Under the pieces are notes generated by a model that saw only the letters and a list, made by a program, of their open reading frames with translations, was not told the DNA's origin and ran no database searches. From positions 2,852,001 to 2,916,000 of the forward strand of contig NZ_OY726394.1 in NCBI RefSeq assembly GCF_963378075.1: a stretch of 64,000 nucleotides of DNA, read 5' to 3'. Positions 10,013 through 17,768 of this stretch are shown here, one piece after another; position 1 is the first letter of the stretch; each line of letters starts with the position of its first letter. Source of the stretch: Mycolicibacter sp. MU0083. Lineage in GTDB: Bacteria; Actinomycetota; Actinomycetes; Mycobacteriales; Mycobacteriaceae. Both the position numbers and the translations under genes were made by a program.

Positions 10013-10837
10013 ATGCCTGAACACGCGTCACCGTATGATGCGGCCGCGCTCCTCGCCGCCGTCGAGCAGTCACCGAAAGCCGTCGCCGTCCACGACAAGG
10101 CGGCCTGGGTCGGGATCTTCGCCGCCGACGGTCAGGTGAACGACCCCGTCGGCTCGACGCCGCATGTGGGCACCGGCGCCATCGAGCGGTTCTTCGACAC
10201 CTTCATCGCGCCCAACACCATCAAGTTCGACGTCCAACACGATGTGGTCGCGGGCATGTCGGTGTTCCGCGACCTGACGGTCTACACCACGATGTCGACC
10301 GGCGTCACCATGGAAATCCCGATGCACCTGCGCTACGACCTGGTGGCCGCGGGAGCGGACGGCCCGCCGAAGATCCAGCGGCTGTTCGCGCACTGGGAGC
10401 TGCCGTACATGATCATGCAGCTGCTGACCGCCGGCGGCCGCGGCCTGCTGGCGTCGTTGATCCTGGGGCCGCAACTGGTTCGCCATCAGGGATTCGCCGG
10501 CGGCGCCGGCTTCCTGCGCGGCCTTTCCGGGGTGCACAAGCGCGGAAAGCGGCGCGTGGCCGACTTCGTCGGCGCCCTGGCGGATGGCGATTCCGCCGGT
10601 GTCTCGGCACTGCTGGCTCCGGGTGCCACGCTTAGCCTGGACGGCGTCTCGGAGACATCGATTGCCGAGTTCGTCTCCGCGGCACAGCATCTGGAAGTGG
10701 AGAAGCTGCTGGCCGCCGGACCCACCGTGACGGCGACGGCGCATCTGAACGGCCGACGCGGGGTGGCGTTGTTCGAGTTCTCCGGGGGCGCCACCCGTCC
10801 GGGGACGATTTCCGCGGTCCGCCTCTACCTCGGTTAG
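10013..10837 (+). CDS. NTF2/SnoaL-like fold protein (ketosteroid-isomerase-like)
   Basis: A 274-aa protein. The N-terminal part has the cone-fold pattern of SnoaL/ketosteroid isomerase relatives (KAAWVGIFAADGQVNDPVGS near residue 25, then GAIERFFDTFIAPNTIKF). A central hydrophobic stretch (MIMQLLTAGGRGLLASLILGP) is followed by a second short alpha+beta unit containing DGDSAGVSALLAPGATLSLD, so it may be a tandem NTF2-like protein. GAGGAA stands 7 nt before the ATG. It forms an operon with the MDR gene. No catalytic residues can be assigned, so isomerase, cyclase or binding function are all possible. Its stop overlaps the stop of the convergent reductase gene. Confidence 0.72.
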   Translation: MPEHASPYDAAALLAAVEQSPKAVAVHDKAAWVGIFAADGQVNDPVGSTPHVGTGAIERFFDTFIAPNTIKFDVQHDVVAGMSVFRDLTVYTTMSTGVTMEIPMHLRYDLVAAGADGPPKIQRLFAHWELPYMIMQLLTAGGRGLLASLILGPQLVRHQGFAGGAGFLRGLSGVHKRGKRRVADFVGALADGDSAGVSALLAPGATLSLDGVSETSIAEFVSAAQHLEVEKLLAAGPTVTATAHLNGRRGVALFEFSGGATRPGTISAVRLYLG

Positions 10838-11589
10838 AGAATCCCCGGGATGATCGCTTTGCGCTCGGGCGGGTAGTCCGGGAACTGCTGGCGGTACCAC
10901 TTGTGGGTCGCCACCGCCCGCGGTCCGAGATTGGCGATGGAGAAGAACACGAAGATCAGGCCGGGCAGCGTCCAGGCCATGATCGCCCAGCCCGTCCACA
11001 AGATGAGCTCACCGAAATAGTTGCCCGACGACACCCAGCGAAACGCCCCGCCGTAGGGGATGCGGTAGCCGCTGCTGCCGTCGGCGCGCAGGCCGATCAG
11101 GATTCGGTCGGCCTGGAAATTGATCACCCAGCCCGCCACCGCGACCGCGAGCCCCAGGATGAAGCGCGGGTCGACGAACCAGTGCTCGTCTTGCAGATGT
11201 GATGCCAGCGCGACCGCGTAACCGTTGGCGAACCCGTTGACGGCGTTGAAGACGAAGCCGAAGGCGATACCGGAGATCGGGAAACGTTTGCCGTCGCCTT
11301 TGCGGCTGAGCGGATAGATCAGCCCCCGGTACAGGTAGTGGCACTGCCACAGGATGTACAGCACCACCGCCGGCGCCCCGTGTCGGTGCGCCACCAGCCA
11401 GAAGGTCACGGTGAAGGCCCACCACTGCGGGCATTCGAACATCAGCCAGCTGATCTTTCCGGGCAGCGTGAAGCGCTCGTCCGGGTTGGCGAAGCGGCCA
11501 TAGGGATTGGTGAACCAGAAGCTGCCGGCGAAGGTGACGATCGTCAACACGATCAGGAAGACGATCGCGGCGTGATACAGACCGGCCAT
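10834..11589 (-). CDS. 3-oxo-5-alpha-steroid 4-dehydrogenase (SRD5A) family protein
   Basis: A 251-aa integral membrane protein homologous to eukaryotic steroid 5-alpha-reductases (about 255-260 aa). The C-terminal signature is unmistakable: GAFRWVSSGNYFGELILWTGWAIM, then the HKWYRQQFPDYPPERKAIIPGIL tail that corresponds to the NADPH-binding end of the human enzymes. An NPYGRF segment and PQWWAF lie near the N-terminus, as in SRD5A1/2. About six or seven membrane segments are visible. ATG 11589 is chosen over an upstream frame start at 11700 because AGAAAGG stands 7 nt before it and the extra 37 residues are Pro/Ser-rich. Predicted to reduce the delta-4 double bond of 3-keto steroids or a similar enone with NADPH. 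Confidence 0.85.
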   Translation of the reverse strand: MAGLYHAAIVFLIVLTIVTFAGSFWFTNPYGRFANPDERFTLPGKISWLMFECPQWWAFTVTFWLVAHRHGAPAVVLYILWQCHYLYRGLIYPLSRKGDGKRFPISGIAFGFVFNAVNGFANGYAVALASHLQDEHWFVDPRFILGLAVAVAGWVINFQADRILIGLRADGSSGYRIPYGGAFRWVSSGNYFGELILWTGWAIMAWTLPGLIFVFFSIANLGPRAVATHKWYRQQFPDYPPERKAIIPGIL

Positions 11590-11724
11590 CAGGGCGCCTT
11601 TCTTCGGAGTCGCAAGGCAGTAGTAGCACATCGGCGCCGCTGGATCGGGCATAGCGCCCGGCGACGACGTCGGCGAGGACGCCCCGATCAGACATTTCAT
11701 CTGGCAAAATATCGCCTAGTCTGT

Positions 11725-11747
11725 TCACTAGACATACCGTCCAGTGA
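11725..11747. promoter_or_regulatory. 23-bp palindromic operator before the monooxygenase-TetR operon
   Basis: A 23-bp dyad reads TCACTnGACnnnnnGTCnAGTGA, with all nine arm pairs matched at the fixed positions. It ends 24 nt before the monooxygenase ATG. Size and symmetry are typical of TetR operators, and the monooxygenase gene is coupled to a TetR gene. The gap also separates the operon from the divergent reductase gene. Binding by the co-encoded regulator is inference. Confidence 0.7.
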
Positions 11748-11771
11748 GTTATTGCGAGGAGTACGCCCCCG

Positions 11772-13592
11772 ATGCCAGTCACCGATCTGGGTCCCAAGCC
11801 GGCGGAGTTCGACCCCGAGTGGGTGCGGGCGAAGTACGCGCTCGAGCGCGACAAGCGCATACGCCCCGACGCGGTGAACCAATTCATCGAGGTCACCGCC
11901 GATTTCTCGCACTACGCCGACGATCCGTGGAGTGAGCGCATCGAACGCGAACCGGTGCACGACCACGTCCGGGTGGCGATCATCGGTGCCGGCCTGGGCA
12001 GCCTGATCGCCGCTGCACGTCTGCAGGAAGCCGGTATCGACGACATCCGGATGATCGACACCGCCGGCGACTTCGGTGGGACCTGGTACTGGAACCGTTA
12101 CCCCGGGGTGCAGTGCGACGTCGAGTCCTACATCTACCTGCCGCTGCTCGAAGAGCTGGATTACGTGCCCACCGAGCGCTACGCGCACGGCCCGGAGATC
12201 CGCGAACACCTGCAGAACGTCGCCAAGCATTACCGCCTCTACGACAACGCCTTGCTGGGCACCACGGTCACCGACCTGCGCTGGGACTCCGCGGCCGAGC
12301 ACTGGCTGATCAGCACCGATCGCGGCGATGCGTTCACCGCCACGCTGGTGGCCGTCTCCCCCGGGTCGCTGACCCGTCCCAAGCTGCCGGGCATCCCCGG
12401 TATCAACGAGTTCCGCGGCCACACCTTCCACACCAGCCGGTGGGATTTCGGCTACACCGGGGGCGATGAATCCGGGGGCCTGACCGAACTGCGCGACAAA
12501 CGCGTCGGCGTCATCGGCACCGGATCGACGGGCCTGCAGTGCATTCCGCACCTCGGCGAGTGGGCGCAGCAGCTCTACGTCTTCCAGCGCACCCCGAGCA
12601 CCGTCTCCGAGCGCGGCAACCGGCCCACCGACCCGCAGTGGGCGGCCTCCCTGAAGCCGGGTTGGCAGCGTGAGCGGATGGAGAACTTCACCCGCGTCAC
12701 CTGCGGGGTGGAGATGGACCTCGATCTCACCGACGACGGCTGGACGCAGAAGGCACTCGCGCTCAGTGAGCCCGCGATTTTCCGGGAGACCCAGCGTCTG
12801 GGCCGCGAGATGACGCCGCAGGAGATCGCCGATTTCCTGTTCCGCGCCGACTACGACGCGATGGAGCGCCTGCGGGCCCGAATCGACGAGACTGTGCGCG
12901 ACCGCCGGACCGCCGAAGCGCTCAAGCCGTGGTACCGGCTGAACTGCAAACGCCCCGGTTATCACGACCAGTACCTGGACACCTTCAACCGGGACAACGT
13001 CACGCTGGTGGACACCGACGGGCGCGGGGTGCAGCGGTTCACCGAGACCGCGGTCGTGGTCGACGACGTCGAATACGAACTCGACGCCCTGGTGTTCGCG
13101 ACCGGTTTCGAAGTGGGTACCGAGTTCACCCGCCGGCTGGGCTTCGAGATCGTCGGGCGTGACGGGGTGCGGCTGAGCGACAAGTGGGCCAAGGGCATGC
13201 GGACCCTGCACGGTCTGCAGACGCACGGCTTCCCGAATTGCTTCTTCCTCGGCTACACCCAGTCGGGGGTCTCCCCCAACTACACCCACACCGCCGAGGA
13301 GCGGGCGCGGCATTTCGCCTATCTGGTCGATACCTTCGTGCGCCGCGGCGCGCGCACCATCGAGGCCACCAAGGCCGCCGAGGACGGGTGGCTGGCCGCG
13401 ATGGACGCGGCCTCGGAGAAGCCCAAGGCCTTCTACGCCGAATGCACGCCCAGCTACCTCAGTTCCGAGGGCGACAAGGAGAATCCGCACGGCATGCTCT
13501 CGACGAACTTCGGCGGCAAGCCCGTCGAGTTCTTCGACATGCTGGCCAGGTGGCGGGCCAGTGGCGAACTGGAGGGCGTGATCCTGAAATGA
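11772..13592 (+). CDS. Flavin-containing Baeyer-Villiger-type monooxygenase
   Basis: A 606-aa class B flavoprotein monooxygenase that would insert oxygen next to a ketone using FAD and NADPH. FAD motif GAGLGS at residues 72-77, the GGTWYWNRYPGVQCDVES segment typical of BVMOs, the fingerprint FRGHTFHTSRWDF (F-x-G-x3-H-x3-W-D), and a second Rossmann motif VGVIGTGSTGLQ are all present. The 60-residue N-terminal extension and length resemble phenylacetone and cyclopentadecanone-type BVMOs. ATG follows GAGGAG by 10 nt. Its stop overlaps the TetR start (ATGA). With the steroid-reductase homologue on the other side of the intergenic region, a terpenoid or steroid ketone is a reasonable guess at substrate. 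Confidence 0.92.
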   Translation: MPVTDLGPKPAEFDPEWVRAKYALERDKRIRPDAVNQFIEVTADFSHYADDPWSERIEREPVHDHVRVAIIGAGLGSLIAAARLQEAGIDDIRMIDTAGDFGGTWYWNRYPGVQCDVESYIYLPLLEELDYVPTERYAHGPEIREHLQNVAKHYRLYDNALLGTTVTDLRWDSAAEHWLISTDRGDAFTATLVAVSPGSLTRPKLPGIPGINEFRGHTFHTSRWDFGYTGGDESGGLTELRDKRVGVIGTGSTGLQCIPHLGEWAQQLYVFQRTPSTVSERGNRPTDPQWAASLKPGWQRERMENFTRVTCGVEMDLDLTDDGWTQKALALSEPAIFRETQRLGREMTPQEIADFLFRADYDAMERLRARIDETVRDRRTAEALKPWYRLNCKRPGYHDQYLDTFNRDNVTLVDTDGRGVQRFTETAVVVDDVEYELDALVFATGFEVGTEFTRRLGFEIVGRDGVRLSDKWAKGMRTLHGLQTHGFPNCFFLGYTQSGVSPNYTHTAEERARHFAYLVDTFVRRGARTIEATKAAEDGWLAAMDAASEKPKAFYAECTPSYLSSEGDKENPHGMLSTNFGGKPVEFFDMLARWRASGELEGVILK

Positions 13593-14185
13593 CCGAGATG
13601 ACCGATGCCGCACCGCGATTGACCATGCGCGACCGGCATCGGATCATGACCCGCGAGCACATCATGGCCGCCGCCTTAGAGGCGTTCGCCGAACGCGGCT
13701 ACGTCGCGGTGACCATCGATGACATCGTGCGCCGGGCCGGGATCGGGCGGGCGACGTTCTATCTGCATTTCGACTCCAAGGCCGCGGTGCTGCGCGAGTT
13801 GCGCAATACCCGGATGACCGTCTGGTCCCAGCAGGATGCCCCGCGCGGCGGCAAGGCGGGGCGACCGTCGATCCGGGCGTTCTTCGAGAAGGTGGTCGAC
13901 TTCTACACCTCCGCACCGCAGCTCTACACTGCGCTGCATCAGGCGCGGGCGGCCGATCCGGAGTTCGCCGCCGCACACCGGGCCACCATGGAGGCCAATG
14001 TCGCCGAGTGGGTCGAGGCCGATGCCATGCCCGGCGCGTCCGAAGACCAACTGCGGCTGGCGATCGCGATGATGTACACCATGGTGGATTCCTTCATGCA
14101 TCTGTGGCTGGTCGACGGCTGGCCGCTGGACCGCGAGGCCGCGATCGAGGCGATGACCGACGCGCTGCACGCCACGATGCGCTGA
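13589..14185 (+). CDS. TetR family regulator coupled to the monooxygenase
   Basis: A 198-aa regulator starting at ATG 13589, overlapping the monooxygenase stop by four bases. The helix-turn-helix is ALEAFAERGYVAVTIDDIVR followed by AGIGRATFYLHFDSKAAVL (residues about 28-66). The C-terminal half (FFEKVVDFYTSAPQLYTALHQARA) is an all-helical sensor domain. Translational coupling to its presumed target and the palindrome before the operon suggest autoregulation and ketone- or lactone-responsive control, as seen with other BVMO-TetR pairs. A nearby alternative start (ATG 13598) would remove three residues. Confidence 0.88.
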   Translation: MTEMTDAAPRLTMRDRHRIMTREHIMAAALEAFAERGYVAVTIDDIVRRAGIGRATFYLHFDSKAAVLRELRNTRMTVWSQQDAPRGGKAGRPSIRAFFEKVVDFYTSAPQLYTALHQARAADPEFAAAHRATMEANVAEWVEADAMPGASEDQLRLAIAMMYTMVDSFMHLWLVDGWPLDREAAIEAMTDALHATMR

Positions 14186-14202
14186 ACCCCAACAGGTGCC
14201 CC

Positions 14203-14239
14203 GCACCGCCCCGGGAATCGGCCGTCACGGGAGCGGTGC
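14203..14239 (+). terminator. Stem-loop after the TetR gene
   Basis: Arms GCACCGC (14203-14209) and GCGGTGC (14233-14239) pair, with additional CCCG/CGGG pairing inside the loop, 18 nt after the TetR stop. No U-tract follows. It is placed correctly to end the monooxygenase operon. Confidence 0.4.
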
Positions 14240-14311
14240 CGAGGCCTTGGCGATCGGCGGTTGTCGGACCGTTGCGACAGCATGAAGTGTGCAGATGACG
14301 GGTAGCCTGCA

Positions 14312-14329
14312 TATAACCTAGGAGTTATA
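14312..14329 (+). promoter_or_regulatory. Inverted-repeat operator of the toxin-antitoxin operon
   Basis: TATAAC-CTAGGA-GTTATA is a 6-bp perfect inverted repeat with a 6-nt spacer, ending 3 nt before the toxin ATG at 14333. The left arm matches a -10 hexamer (TATAAC), and the spacer contains the AGGAG ribosome site. Antitoxins of the HigA/XRE class usually bind such repeats to repress their own operon, so binding here would cover both promoter and translation start. Confidence 0.65.
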
Positions 14330-14332
14330 CTC

Positions 14333-14674
14333 ATGCATTGGGAGGTTCTCCTTCTCAAGGAGGTCGAATCCTGGTATCTGGCACTGGACACGAATACCAC
14401 CGCGGCTGTTGCCGGTGCGATTGATCTGCTCGCCCAAGCAGGACCAACCCTCGGGCGGCCCGCCGTGGAAGAAATCGCCGGATCGAAGTTTCACAATATG
14501 AAGGATCTCCGACCCGCCGGGACCACCGTACGTATCTTGTTCGTCTTCGACCCCGGTAGACAGGCCATCCTCCTGCTGGGTGGAGATAAGAGCGGCAACT
14601 GGAAACACTGGTACGACAAGAATATTCCGATCGCCGAACGACGATACGAGAACTGGTTAGCAGGAGGTGAATAG
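14333..14674 (+). CDS. higB: RelE/HigB-type toxin (phage Gp49-like family)
   Basis: A 113-aa protein of the phage-derived Gp49/HigB family, part of the RelE mRNA-endonuclease superfamily. Family signatures are KFHNMKDLRP, TVRILFVFDPGRQAILLLGGDKSG and the basic C-terminal helix (AERRYENWL). It is followed without a gap by an XRE-type antitoxin gene whose ribosome site lies inside its own 3' end. Gene order (toxin first) and sizes match the Rv3182/Rv3183 pair of M. tuberculosis, which also lies between nuo and Rv3193c. Base composition is lower in GC than the neighbours, as usual for such modules. Activity is inferred from family only. Confidence 0.85.
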   Translation: MHWEVLLLKEVESWYLALDTNTTAAVAGAIDLLAQAGPTLGRPAVEEIAGSKFHNMKDLRPAGTTVRILFVFDPGRQAILLLGGDKSGNWKHWYDKNIPIAERRYENWLAGGE

Positions 14675-14675
14675 G

Positions 14676-14999
14676 ATGGCACGAAGCTGGCGCGATGTTC
14701 GCGCCGATGCCATCGCGCAAGGCCGACTCGATCCCGAACGTGCCGCGGCGACACAGAAGGAGATGCGCGACGCGGTTCAAGCACAGCGCCTCGCCGACAT
14801 CCGCAAAGCACTCGGACATGCACGCCAGGCTGACGTCGCCGCCCTGATGGGCGTGTCACAGGCACGGGTATCCAAGCTGGAACGAGGTGATCTGTCACGG
14901 ACCGAACTGGGCACCCTGCAGTCTTACGTGGCGGCACTGGGCGGCCAACTGACGATTGTCGCGGCATTCGGGGACGATGCCGTGGAACTGACCACCTGA
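14676..14999 (+). CDS. higA: XRE-family antitoxin (HigA-like)
   Basis: A 107-aa Cro/C1-type helix-turn-helix protein. The HTH reads HARQADVAALMGVSQARVSKLE at about residues 50-71, preceded by a helical N-terminal half with EMRDAVQAQRLADIRKAL. ATG 14676 is chosen because AGGAGGTGA lies directly upstream; an in-frame GTG at 14667 would sit inside the ribosome site. It should neutralise the preceding toxin and repress the operon at the inverted repeat 14312-14329. The C-terminus (YVAALGGQLTIVAAFGDDAVEL) is the usual short beta hairpin of this group. Confidence 0.85.
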   Translation: MARSWRDVRADAIAQGRLDPERAAATQKEMRDAVQAQRLADIRKALGHARQADVAALMGVSQARVSKLERGDLSRTELGTLQSYVAALGGQLTIVAAFGDDAVELTT

Positions 15000-15116
15000 G
15001 CCCGACGGCGTAACCATTCACACGGCACCCCGGTACCTGCCCGGAGTGATCGGCCACGGCATCTAGGGTGACACTCCGGACGAGATGAGCGGTTCTGACG
15101 ACGAGGGGTTAGCCCG

Positions 15117-16520
15117 GTGACCGAGCAGCAGACAACGCGTCGCGGCGCCCTGCAGTCGCTGACCACGCTCAGCGTCCGCTATGTCGAACGGCTGATGCCC
15201 GACCCGTATCTGTTCGCGGTGATCCTGACCGTGATCGTCGCCGGCCTGGTCGCGGTATCGGTGCGGGGCGCATCGGCCGAGGGCATGCTGACCGCCTGGT
15301 ACGGCGGGGTGTGGGGTTCGCAGAACATCTTCACCTTCGCGTTCCAGATGGTGCTGATCCTGGTGACCGGCTACACGCTGGCCGAGGCGCCGGTGCTCAA
15401 ACGGGCCATCGTGCGCGTCGCGGCCGTGCCGCGCAACCAGGTGCAGGGTGCACTGCTGTGCTTTGCGGTCAGTGCGGTGCTGTCGCTGCTGAACTGGGGC
15501 CTGGGCCTGGTGGCCGGCGCGCTGGTCGCCCGCCAGGTCGCCAAGCGCTTCCCGGATTCGCATTTCGGCTATCTGATCGCCGCGGCGTTCATGGGTTTCA
15601 TCGTCTGGACGCAAGGGCTCTCGTCGTCGATCGCGCTGGCCAACACCGATCCGGGTAGTCCGATCAACGTGATCCACAAGGTCGCCGGGTTCACGGTGCC
15701 GTTGCGGCAGACCATCTTCCAGCCCTACAGCTGGCTGTCGGTGATCGCGGTGCTGGCCGTGCTGGGGATCACGGTGTGGCGGATGGCCCCGCCGGAGGGG
15801 CTGGCGCCGGATCCCGCGGTGTTCGACGACGACGCCGCCGACGCGCCTGCCGACGCGCAGCGCGCCGCGACGTTCGCCGAATGGCTGGAGAACCAGTGGA
15901 TTCTCAACGTGCTGGTGTTCGCCGCGGGCATCGCCTATTTCGTGATGAGCGGGTTCGCGTTGAACATCGCCTCGATGATCATGCTGTTCACCGTCACCAG
16001 CGCGCTGTTGCACCGCACCCCGATTCGGTTCATCCGCGCATTCACCGGTGCAGCGAAGGTCTCCGGCCCGCTGCTGCTGCAGTACCCGCTCTACGGCGGG
16101 CTGGTGGGCCTGCTGGCCTATCAGGGTGCCGAAGGCTCCCGGCCGCTGCAGACGGTGTTGGCCCAGATGCTGGTGAGCGGGGCGACGCAGTACACGCTGC
16201 CGTTCCTGACGTTCGTCGGTTCGGTGATCATCAGCCTGTTCGTGCCCTCGGGCGGTGGGCACTGGGCGGTGCAGGGCCCGATCGCGGTGGATTCGGCATT
16301 GGCGATCGGTCAGCAGTCGCCGGCCTATCTCGGGCTGATCTCGATGGCGGTGGCCGTCGGCGAAGGCGTGGCGAACATGATCCAGCCGTTCTGGCTGCTG
16401 CCGCTGCTGGCGATCGCAAAGCTGCATGTGCGTCAGGTGATGGGGTTTACCGTGGTGGCGTTCATCATCGGATTCGCGGTGCTCGGTGCGATGACGTTGG
16501 TCGCGCCGCTGATGATCTGA
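15117..16520 (+). CDS. AtoE-type short-chain fatty acid transporter
   Basis: A 467-aa membrane protein of the AtoE/short-chain fatty acid transporter family, with about 12 membrane segments. Family-typical segments are ERLMPDPYLFAVILT at the N-terminus, GYTLAEAPVLKRAI, LLNWGLGLVAGALVARQV, and SLFVPSGGGHWAVQGPI near residue 380. It would import acetoacetate, butyrate or a similar small carboxylate with a cation. GTG at 15117 is preceded by GAGGGG. It is followed 13 nt later by a lipoprotein gene behind a strong GAGGAGG site, so they form a likely two-gene operon. A link to products of the nearby ketone-cleaving enzymes is speculative. Confidence 0.9.
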   Translation: MTEQQTTRRGALQSLTTLSVRYVERLMPDPYLFAVILTVIVAGLVAVSVRGASAEGMLTAWYGGVWGSQNIFTFAFQMVLILVTGYTLAEAPVLKRAIVRVAAVPRNQVQGALLCFAVSAVLSLLNWGLGLVAGALVARQVAKRFPDSHFGYLIAAAFMGFIVWTQGLSSSIALANTDPGSPINVIHKVAGFTVPLRQTIFQPYSWLSVIAVLAVLGITVWRMAPPEGLAPDPAVFDDDAADAPADAQRAATFAEWLENQWILNVLVFAAGIAYFVMSGFALNIASMIMLFTVTSALLHRTPIRFIRAFTGAAKVSGPLLLQYPLYGGLVGLLAYQGAEGSRPLQTVLAQMLVSGATQYTLPFLTFVGSVIISLFVPSGGGHWAVQGPIAVDSALAIGQQSPAYLGLISMAVAVGEGVANMIQPFWLLPLLAIAKLHVRQVMGFTVVAFIIGFAVLGAMTLVAPLMI

Positions 16521-16533
16521 GGAGGTTCGTGCG

Positions 16534-17271
16534 GTGAGTAGGAATTCGGCGGCACGCGTGCTGGCGTCGGCGGTATTGGCCGCAGCCGTCGCGGCACTGG
16601 GGACGGCCTGTGACGCCGACGGGCCGGAGCCGACGGCCACGACCGCCGCGCCGTCGGCGGCACCGATCGGGTTCGTCGAAACCGTCGACGGCACCGACGG
16701 ATCCGTCACCTACAGCGCGGAACTGCCGCAGCTGCGCGACGGCGACGCCGCGGTGCGCGAGACGTTCAACGCCGCGATGCGTGCCGCCCTCGATCAGCAC
16801 CTGCAGCCCGCCGCCTACGACGCCCCGGTGACGGTCGCACCCGGAATCCTGGGCGAGAGCGGCCGCAGCCAGGTCTCCCACGTCGGCACCGGCGCGGTCG
16901 CCGGGGTGCTGCTGCTCAACATCTACGTCGACCGTGCGGCGCATCCCTATAACACGGTCTCCACGTTGGTCATCGACGCCGTCACCGCCGCGCCGATCGC
17001 GTTGACCGATCTGTTCACCGACCCGGCCGCGGGACTGCGGGCGGTGGTCGCAGGCATCGGGGACGCGATCGCCGGCCATGACCTGCTGGCCGGTCAGCGG
17101 ACACCGCAACCGGTCACCGATCAGTTGACCGACTGGCTGCCCACCGCCGACGGCCTGGTGATCTACCTGTCGGTCGCCCACGTGCTCGGGGACTACTACC
17201 CGGTGCTGGTGGACTGGGATGCCCTGGCCGATGTGCTGAAAGATGGGATGCGGGAGAAGCTGACGGAGTAG
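16534..17271 (+). CDS. Putative lipoprotein with DUF3298/RsiV-like domain
   Basis: A 245-aa exported lipoprotein. The signal sequence ends in the lipobox LGTAC with Cys at residue 26, followed by a Thr/Ala/Pro-rich linker. The mature part resembles the DUF3298/RsiV-like extracytoplasmic fold: SVTYSAELPQL, then the HPYNTVSTLVIDAVTAAPIALTDLF hairpin and a C-terminal YYPVLVDWDAL motif. GTG start with GAGGAGG 9 nt upstream. A second protein of the same layout is encoded in the MCE operon at 28042. Function unknown; a cell-wall polymer or lipid binding role is often suggested for this fold. Confidence 0.8.
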   Translation: MSRNSAARVLASAVLAAAVAALGTACDADGPEPTATTAAPSAAPIGFVETVDGTDGSVTYSAELPQLRDGDAAVRETFNAAMRAALDQHLQPAAYDAPVTVAPGILGESGRSQVSHVGTGAVAGVLLLNIYVDRAAHPYNTVSTLVIDAVTAAPIALTDLFTDPAAGLRAVVAGIGDAIAGHDLLAGQRTPQPVTDQLTDWLPTADGLVIYLSVAHVLGDYYPVLVDWDALADVLKDGMREKLTE

Positions 17272-17293
17272 TCGCCCGTCTGACCGAATCGAA

Positions 17294-17325
17294 AACGGCC
17301 CCCGGACCGAAGTCCGGGGGCCGTT
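17294..17325. terminator. Strong bidirectional intrinsic terminator
   Basis: A perfect 14-bp stem (AACGGCCCCCGGAC / GTCCGGGGGCCGTT) with a 4-nt loop. On the minus strand the loop is UUCG closed by C-G, the extra-stable tetraloop, and the stem runs into TTTTC, ending the tRNA transcript. On the plus strand it lies 22 nt after the lipoprotein stop and also ends that operon. Confidence 0.9.
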
Positions 17326-17332
17326 CCTTTAG

Positions 17333-17406
17333 TAGCGGGGACAGGATTCGAACCTGCGACCTCTGGGTTATGAGCCCAGCGAGCTACCGAGCTGCTCCAC
17401 CCCGCG
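17333..17406 (-). tRNA. Initiator tRNA-Met (anticodon CAT)
   Basis: A full cloverleaf is visible on the minus strand. The anticodon loop CTCATAA is carried on a stem closed by three G-C pairs (GGG/CCC), the hallmark of initiator tRNA. The first base of the acceptor stem is C opposite U72, so the 1:72 pair is unpaired, the second initiator hallmark that blocks use in elongation. The T-arm reads GGTTCGAATCC. The 3' CCA is not encoded. A promoter lies just upstream and a strong terminator just downstream. Confidence 0.95.
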
Positions 17407-17418
17407 TCGGTAGATACG

Positions 17419-17447
17419 AGGTTACCCAACGGGGGCCAAGGCGCCAA
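17419..17447 (-). promoter_or_regulatory. Promoter of the initiator tRNA
   Basis: On the minus strand, -35 TTGGCG (17442-17447) and -10 TAACCT (17419-17424) are separated by exactly 17 nt. The -10 ends 12 nt before the mature tRNA start. Confidence 0.6.
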
Positions 17448-17731
17448 ATCGCCTGTTGCCGGCACCGACCGCGTGCCGCCACCAGCGCCCGGAAGATGCG
17501 CTCGGGCGGGTAATCAAAATTAACAAAATCCCGTTCGCGGCCACCCTCCCGCAGCCCCGCCGACGCGGACCGCCGCCGGACGCACGCGCCGAAGAACACC
17601 GTTATAGCACCAGCCTGTAGCGCTTTACCCGCTATCGCGGCCACCGTCCCGGGCCTTCCGTCCCGCTTCGGCCGCACACCCCACGGGCCGCACATCCCAA
17701 AAAATCTGGGAATCCAAAATTAACTTTTTGC

Positions 17732-17768
17732 TTGCGAGCCCGAACGCGCCGTGTCATGCTGCTGACAC
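17732..17768 (+). promoter_or_regulatory. Putative MCE operon promoter with overlapping operator dyad
   Basis: A -35-like TTGCGA (17732-17737) is followed after 17 nt by CATGCT (17755-17760) as a possible -10. An inverted repeat GTGTCA-N6-TGACAC (17751-17768) overlaps the -10 and the expected start point, the classical position for a repressor. The first gene begins at 17837. The regulator could be the tandem-TetR protein encoded at the end of the operon. Confidence 0.5.
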
